Source of the DNA: Pollutimonas thiosulfatoxidans
GTDB lineage: Bacteria; Pseudomonadota; Gammaproteobacteria; Burkholderiales; Burkholderiaceae_B
Reading direction: 5' to 3'
DNA: 64,000 nucleotides
NCBI RefSeq assembly: GCF_004022565.1
Contig: NZ_CP022987.1
Coordinates: forward strand, 3,286,001 to 3,350,000
In this document: piece after piece, positions 62,201-64,000 of the stretch
Position numbering within the stretch: the first letter of the stretch is position 1
Layout: each line of letters starts with the position of its first letter
The notes under the pieces: generated by a model
What the model saw: the letters and a program-made list of their open reading frames with translations, nothing else
Databases searched by the model: none
What the model was told of the DNA's origin: nothing
Made by a program: the position numbers and the translations under genes

Positions 62201-62329
62201 CTGATACTTAGCCAGATACTGACGCTTTATACGACGCCTGTCGTGTACTTGTATCTGGACCGATTCCGCTTGTGGGCCAAACGCCAGCGAGGCGCTACGG
62301 CGCCATCGCCCGCGGGTACGCCCGGTTGA
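59216..62329 (+). CDS. mdtC: RND efflux pump subunit MdtC-like
   Basis: A 1037-residue RND protein paralogous to the previous one; it begins F-I-M-R-P-V-A-T-T and keeps D401-D402 in G-F-V-V-D-D. ATG 59216 overlaps the mdtB stop; the open frame 117 bases upstream is mdtB sequence. The MdtBC type forms a mixed trimer in which one subunit transports and the other mainly runs the proton relay. Confidence 0.93.
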   Translation: MRMFTLFIMRPVATTLLCVALVLTGGLAYVFLPVAPLPQVDFPMISVSASMAGASPETMASSVATPLEQSLGSIAGLSEMSSRSSEGSTRISLMFDLDRDINSAARDVQAAINASRSMLPSSLRSNPTYHKVNPASAPIMVLALTSRTATQGQLYDLAATVLAQKLSQVTGVGEVEVGGSSLPAIRVSLNPQALNSAGVALDDVRAALSSANTMRPNGVVENDSTHWQISSGGQLTRAEQYRPLIVAWRDGGPIRLSDVAQVEDSVENVFNTGFFNDSQAVLLIVRRQADANIIETVDAIRAQFPAFQAMLPAHVELTVAQDRTPSIRASLHEAEITLMIAVILVVLVVLVFLRNLRAALIPAIAVPASLITTFSLMLWFGYTLNTISLMALIVATGFVVDDAIVVLENIMRHIERGVSPLRASIRGVREVGFTVLAMSLSLVAVFIPMLLMGGLVGRLFKEFAVTLSVAILVSLLISVTLTPMMCARLLRPDAQASPRRSGMLTSGFRAMGAFFWRGYKRSLSWALAHGRFMMVLLAATIGLNIYLYGVIPKGFFPQQDTGQLLGFFRVDQGTSFHAMKPKLDQFRDTLLQDPAIESVTGFAGGRGGSNSSFMMIQLKPLEERQVGAMDVVNRLRGKFQDVPGARLTLVPQQDIFVGGRQGGASYEYSLMGSELEVLKTWLPRVQRAMAGLPELVDVQSDIEDKGRRVELIIDRDGAKRLGVDMSLIASTLNNSFSQRQVSVIYGPLNQYHVVMGVDDRYAQDAESLKQVQVVTADGNRVPLSAFTRLEVGNAPLSVRHKGLFAAESISFSLAPGVSLEQATQSIEDAVARTGLPTHQLQAGFEGTAQALQESMAQQPWLILGALLTMYIVLGILYESYVHPITILSTLPSAGIGALLALLMLGEEFSLIALIGVFLLIGIVKKNAIMMVDFALMAERRDGLSSRDAIYQACLVRFRPIMMTTVSALFGALPLVLASGPGVEMRRPLGLTIVGGLILSQILTLYTTPVVYLYLDRFRLWAKRQRGATAPSPAGTPG

Positions 62330-62336
62330 CCATGCC

Positions 62337-63860
62337 ATGACACGACAAAAACATCTTGTTCACTTTCCTCCATCCCGCTGGCGCAGCCTGGGTATTTCGG
62401 TATTGGCTTTGATGCTCACCGCTTGTGCCGTGGGGCCAGACTATCAACGACCGGCCATCGATGTTGGGGATACCTACAAGGAAATGGACCGGGCGCAGCC
62501 TATGGACGGTGCGCAAATGAATTCGGGATGGGTGCGTGCCCAGCCGGCGGACAGCTTGATGCCGGGGAATTGGTGGACATTGTTCAACGATCCGGTGTTG
62601 TCGGGTTTGATGGCCACCTTGCAAACTGCCAACCTGGACATTGCACAGGCGGAGGCCCAATACCGGCAAGCGCAGGCCTTGCTGCAATCCACGCGCTCGG
62701 GCTTGTTCCCCACCTTGGGCAGCTCGGCATCGGCGACCCGCTCGGGCAGCGGCGGCGGCACTGCGGGTGGTGGCGACTTCGGCGACGGCTCGTTCTCGCC
62801 TGGCAGTCGCGTCGGCAATCAATATTCCGTCAGCGGCAATGTCAGTTGGGAACCCGACGTCTGGGGCAGGGTGCGCCGATCAGTGGAGGCCAGCCAGGCC
62901 GGCCTGGAGGCCAGCGCGGCCGATGTGGCGGCAACGCGCCTGAGCATGCAGTCTACCCTGGCGCAGACCTATTTCCGCTTGCGCGTGATGGATGCCGAAC
63001 AGCGCTTGCTGGCGCAAACCGTCCAGGCTTATGAGCGTTCGTTGCAGATGACGCAAAACCGCTATGAGGCGGGTGTTGCAGCGCAAGCGGATGTTGAAGT
63101 CTCCCGTACGCAGTTGGAGAATACGCGCACGCAGTTGTTGGCGCTGGACTGGCAGCGGGCTCAACTGGAGCACGCCATTGCCGTATTGACCGGCCAGGCG
63201 CCGAGCAGCTTTACGCTTGACTCCACCACCCGCGCTGCGGCTGTGCCCACGATTCCCGTCGCACTGCCCTCCCAGTTGTTGCAAAGGCGGCCCGACGTTG
63301 CTGCCGCAGAGCGCCGTACCGCTGAAGCCAACGCGCGCATAGGCGTGGCGCAAGCCGCCTGGTTCCCTGATCTGACCCTTAGCGCGCAGGCGGGCTTTCG
63401 CAGTGGTCAGTGGGCGCAGTGGCTGACCGCTCCAGCGAGCTTCTGGTCTCTGGGCCCCGCGCTGGCCTTGACGATCTTCGATGGCGGCGCGCGCGAAGCA
63501 CAACTGCAAGAGGCCCGCGCCGGCTACGACGCACAAGCAGCCGCCTATCGCCAGACCGTGCTGACGGCCTTGCGAGAGGTGGAAGACTATCTCGTACAAC
63601 TGCATGTGCTCGGGCAAGAGCAAGTCACCCAGGGCCGCGCGCTGGCAGCGGCGCGTGCATCCTTACGCCTGACGCAAAATCAGTTTGAGGCGGGACTGAT
63701 CGATTACCTAAGCGTCGTGCAAGTAGAAACCACGGCGCTCAGCACAGAAAGGGCGGCCTTGTCGCTGACGGCCGACCGGTTGGTGGCCAGCGTGCAGCTT
63801 ATCGCTGCGCTGGGCGGCGGCTGGCAGCAGCCTGTGCCCGAGTCTGCGGCGCAACCTTAG
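62337..63860 (+). CDS. Outer-membrane efflux lipoprotein (NodT/OprM family)
   Basis: A 507-residue outer-membrane factor: lipobox L-T-A-C with Cys30, then G-P-D-Y-Q-R-P, and two OEP repeats with W-W-T-L-F-N-D near 74 and the G-x-W-F-P-D-L-T-L segment. It completes a dedicated tripartite pump with mdtABC. It starts 7 bases after mdtC. Its TAG shares TTAG with the convergent gene's TAA. Confidence 0.92.
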   Translation: MTRQKHLVHFPPSRWRSLGISVLALMLTACAVGPDYQRPAIDVGDTYKEMDRAQPMDGAQMNSGWVRAQPADSLMPGNWWTLFNDPVLSGLMATLQTANLDIAQAEAQYRQAQALLQSTRSGLFPTLGSSASATRSGSGGGTAGGGDFGDGSFSPGSRVGNQYSVSGNVSWEPDVWGRVRRSVEASQAGLEASAADVAATRLSMQSTLAQTYFRLRVMDAEQRLLAQTVQAYERSLQMTQNRYEAGVAAQADVEVSRTQLENTRTQLLALDWQRAQLEHAIAVLTGQAPSSFTLDSTTRAAAVPTIPVALPSQLLQRRPDVAAAERRTAEANARIGVAQAAWFPDLTLSAQAGFRSGQWAQWLTAPASFWSLGPALALTIFDGGAREAQLQEARAGYDAQAAAYRQTVLTALREVEDYLVQLHVLGQEQVTQGRALAAARASLRLTQNQFEAGLIDYLSVVQVETTALSTERAALSLTADRLVASVQLIAALGGGWQQPVPESAAQP

Positions 63861-64000
63861 CCCAACAACTGGCGCATTCCGGCAATGCCATGTGCGCCGT
63901 GCTGCCTGGCTTGCTGCAGTGTTTGTGGCGATTGACCGCCGATGGCAAAGACCGGCAAGCCGGCGTCTTCCGCCAGCGCCCGAAAGCCCGCCCAACCCAT
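63857..64000 (-). CDS. C-terminus of a ThiE-like protein (probably the Nudix/ThiE fusion), N-terminus beyond window
   Basis: The last 47 codons are visible. They read L-P-V-F-A-I-G-G then, 17 residues on, H-G-A-H-G-I-A-G-M-R, the end of the thiamine-phosphate-synthase barrel. In Burkholderiales this tail belongs to a MutT/Nudix hydrolase fused to a ThiE-like domain that lies after coaE-zapD-yacG in opposite orientation, matching its minus-strand position here. The fusion itself cannot be seen. Confidence 0.8.
   Translation of the reverse strand: MGWAGFRALAEDAGLPVFAIGGQSPQTLQQARQHGAHGIAGMRQLLG

Noticed and set aside
1..64000. tRNA, rRNA, CRISPR, insertion sequences or prophage
   Set aside because: No cloverleaf, repeat array, transposase, integrase or phage structural gene was found on either strand.

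Overview
The window is GC-rich, densely coded bacterial chromosome from a betaproteobacterium of the Burkholderiales, most likely family Alcaligenaceae (Bordetella, Achromobacter or Pusillimonas relatives). Supporting features are the kdsD-kdsC-lptCAB-hpf-ptsN-hprK-rapZ order, a giant DUF3683 FAD/Fe-S oxidoreductase, a DUF3460 protein beside scpA and panC, coaE-zapD, and separate ubiE/ubiJ/ubiB genes. I see no rRNA, tRNA, CRISPR array, phage or insertion sequence. No stretch over 300 bases lacks a gene; the longest gap, about 220 bases, holds a cobalamin riboswitch.

Layout. 1-3650: envelope and housekeeping genes (BON lipoprotein, phosphoheptose isomerase, YraN, RsmI, RlpA). 3647-10179: one long minus-strand series for Kdo synthesis and LPS export (kdsD, kdsC, lptC, lptA, lptB), ribosome hibernation (hpf), and nitrogen-PTS / HPr-kinase / RapZ regulation; rpoN, often found between lptB and hpf in relatives, is missing. 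10250-18488: apt, the DUF3683 oxidoreductase, a YqaA membrane protein, ilvA and a GCS2-type ligase. 18485-28034: a signalling/transport island described below. 28035-32265: 5-oxoprolinase subunits B and C, a VOC protein and PhoRB. 32386-38011: ubiquinone genes (ubiE, ubiJ, ubiB), a Tim44-like protein, a ferritin-like di-iron protein and rfaE2. 38016-44584: tolC, pcm, thiD, thiG, btuF-like and btuB under a cobalamin riboswitch, divergent from metH (B12-dependent methionine synthase). 48654-54743: regulators, scpA, panC, a peptidase-only prepilin peptidase, coaE and zapD. 54870-63860: a complete MdtABC-type RND pump with its own outer-membrane factor. The right edge holds the end of a ThiE-like protein.

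The most unusual region is 18485-28034. It encodes a membrane Cache/HAMP/SpoIIE phosphatase coupled to an orphan ABC-type binding protein; a divergent MFS transporter with two predicted extracytoplasmic modules before its transport core; and an operon of an NCS2 nucleobase-type permease, an RsbW-like GHKL kinase and alanine racemase, each overlapping the next by 4 bases. A STAS anti-anti-sigma protein is divergent from the permease. The last 140 or so residues of the permease align with the neighbouring GHKL kinase but have lost its catalytic residues. All parts of a partner-switching module (phosphatase, kinase, STAS) are therefore present, physically tied to transporters, with no sigma factor nearby. 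I infer that it senses an extracellular solute and controls transport or an unlinked target.
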